Shown one piece after another: positions 5,260 through 5,381 of a stretch of DNA of 5,381 nucleotides (the stretch's first letter is position 1; every line of letters starts with the position of its first letter). The stretch lies in assembly GCA_002428325.1 (NCBI GenBank), contig DIVR01000019.1, positions 1 through 5,381 on the forward strand, written 5' to 3'. This stretch comes from a bacterium UBP4_UBA6127 (GTDB lineage: Bacteria; UBP4; UBA4092). Under the pieces are notes generated by a model. It was given only the letters and a program-made list of their open reading frames with translations. It did not search any database and was not told where the DNA came from. The translations under genes were made by a program, and so were the position numbers.

Positions 5260-5381
5260 TTGATTTATATACCATTTCTATGGCATATCTATGAGATATT
5301 CATGTTCTATAGGGTTAGATATCAATTGAGATATATTACTTCAATGATAAATTCATCCCATATTATGCATTAGAGAAAGAA
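5260..5381. other. AT-rich edge with short imperfect inverted repeats, no gene seen
   Basis: The stretch has no supported reading frame on either strand. It contains ATATCT-atg-AGATAT (5285-5299) and further GATAT/ATATC copies near 5318-5336. This could be an upstream region of a gene beyond the window or an AT-rich spacer. I could not find a promoter with both boxes at proper spacing. Confidence 0.3.

Overview
This is a bacterial window of moderately low G+C (roughly two-fifths by eye). It is dominated by the conserved translation operon thrS-infC-rpmI-rplT on the minus strand. The gene order, Shine-Dalgarno sites and U-tract terminators show a bacterium, but nothing here fixes the phylum. 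A threonyl-tRNA synthetase without its TGS domain and an IF3 with a C-terminal extension are lineage-informative traits that a search could place.

Layout: 1-229 holds the decayed N-terminal part of an IS1380-type transposase, read leftwards off the window edge and broken by apparent frameshifts. The element may end near 424. Positions 425-532 carry no gene but contain a perfect 20-bp palindrome (473-492). A strong intrinsic terminator (533-574) closes the minus-strand operon. Then, right to left in transcription order, come thrS (3554-1770), infC (1749-1120, starting on an ATT codon), rpmI (1193-999, overlapping the end of infC by 74 nt) and rplT (961-602). A divergent intergenic region (3555-3793) holds a plausible thrS promoter and several small inverted repeats. 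On the plus strand, 3794-5107 encodes a 437-residue cysteine-cluster protein of the YkgJ/FliB type. Beyond it lie a palindromic terminator (5148-5181), a GC-rich hairpin without a U-tract (5206-5232) and an AT-rich edge with no gene.

How the genes work together: ThrRS charges tRNA-Thr, IF3 polices initiator tRNA and start-codon choice, and L35 and L20 are structural and assembly proteins of the 50S subunit. The ATT start of infC fits the known IF3 autoregulation mode. The rpmI start lies inside infC, which suggests translational coupling. The common downstream partner pheS is absent: a terminator and insertion-sequence debris follow rplT. The divergent cysteine-cluster gene has its own signals and no obvious functional link to the translation operon.

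I found no convincing new multi-gene system. The most useful points are the out-of-frame infC/rpmI overlap with the IF3 tail, the non-canonical infC start that shortens any naive gene call by 46 codons, the TGS-less ThrRS, the hidden transposase fragment and the FliB-like protein without flagellar context.
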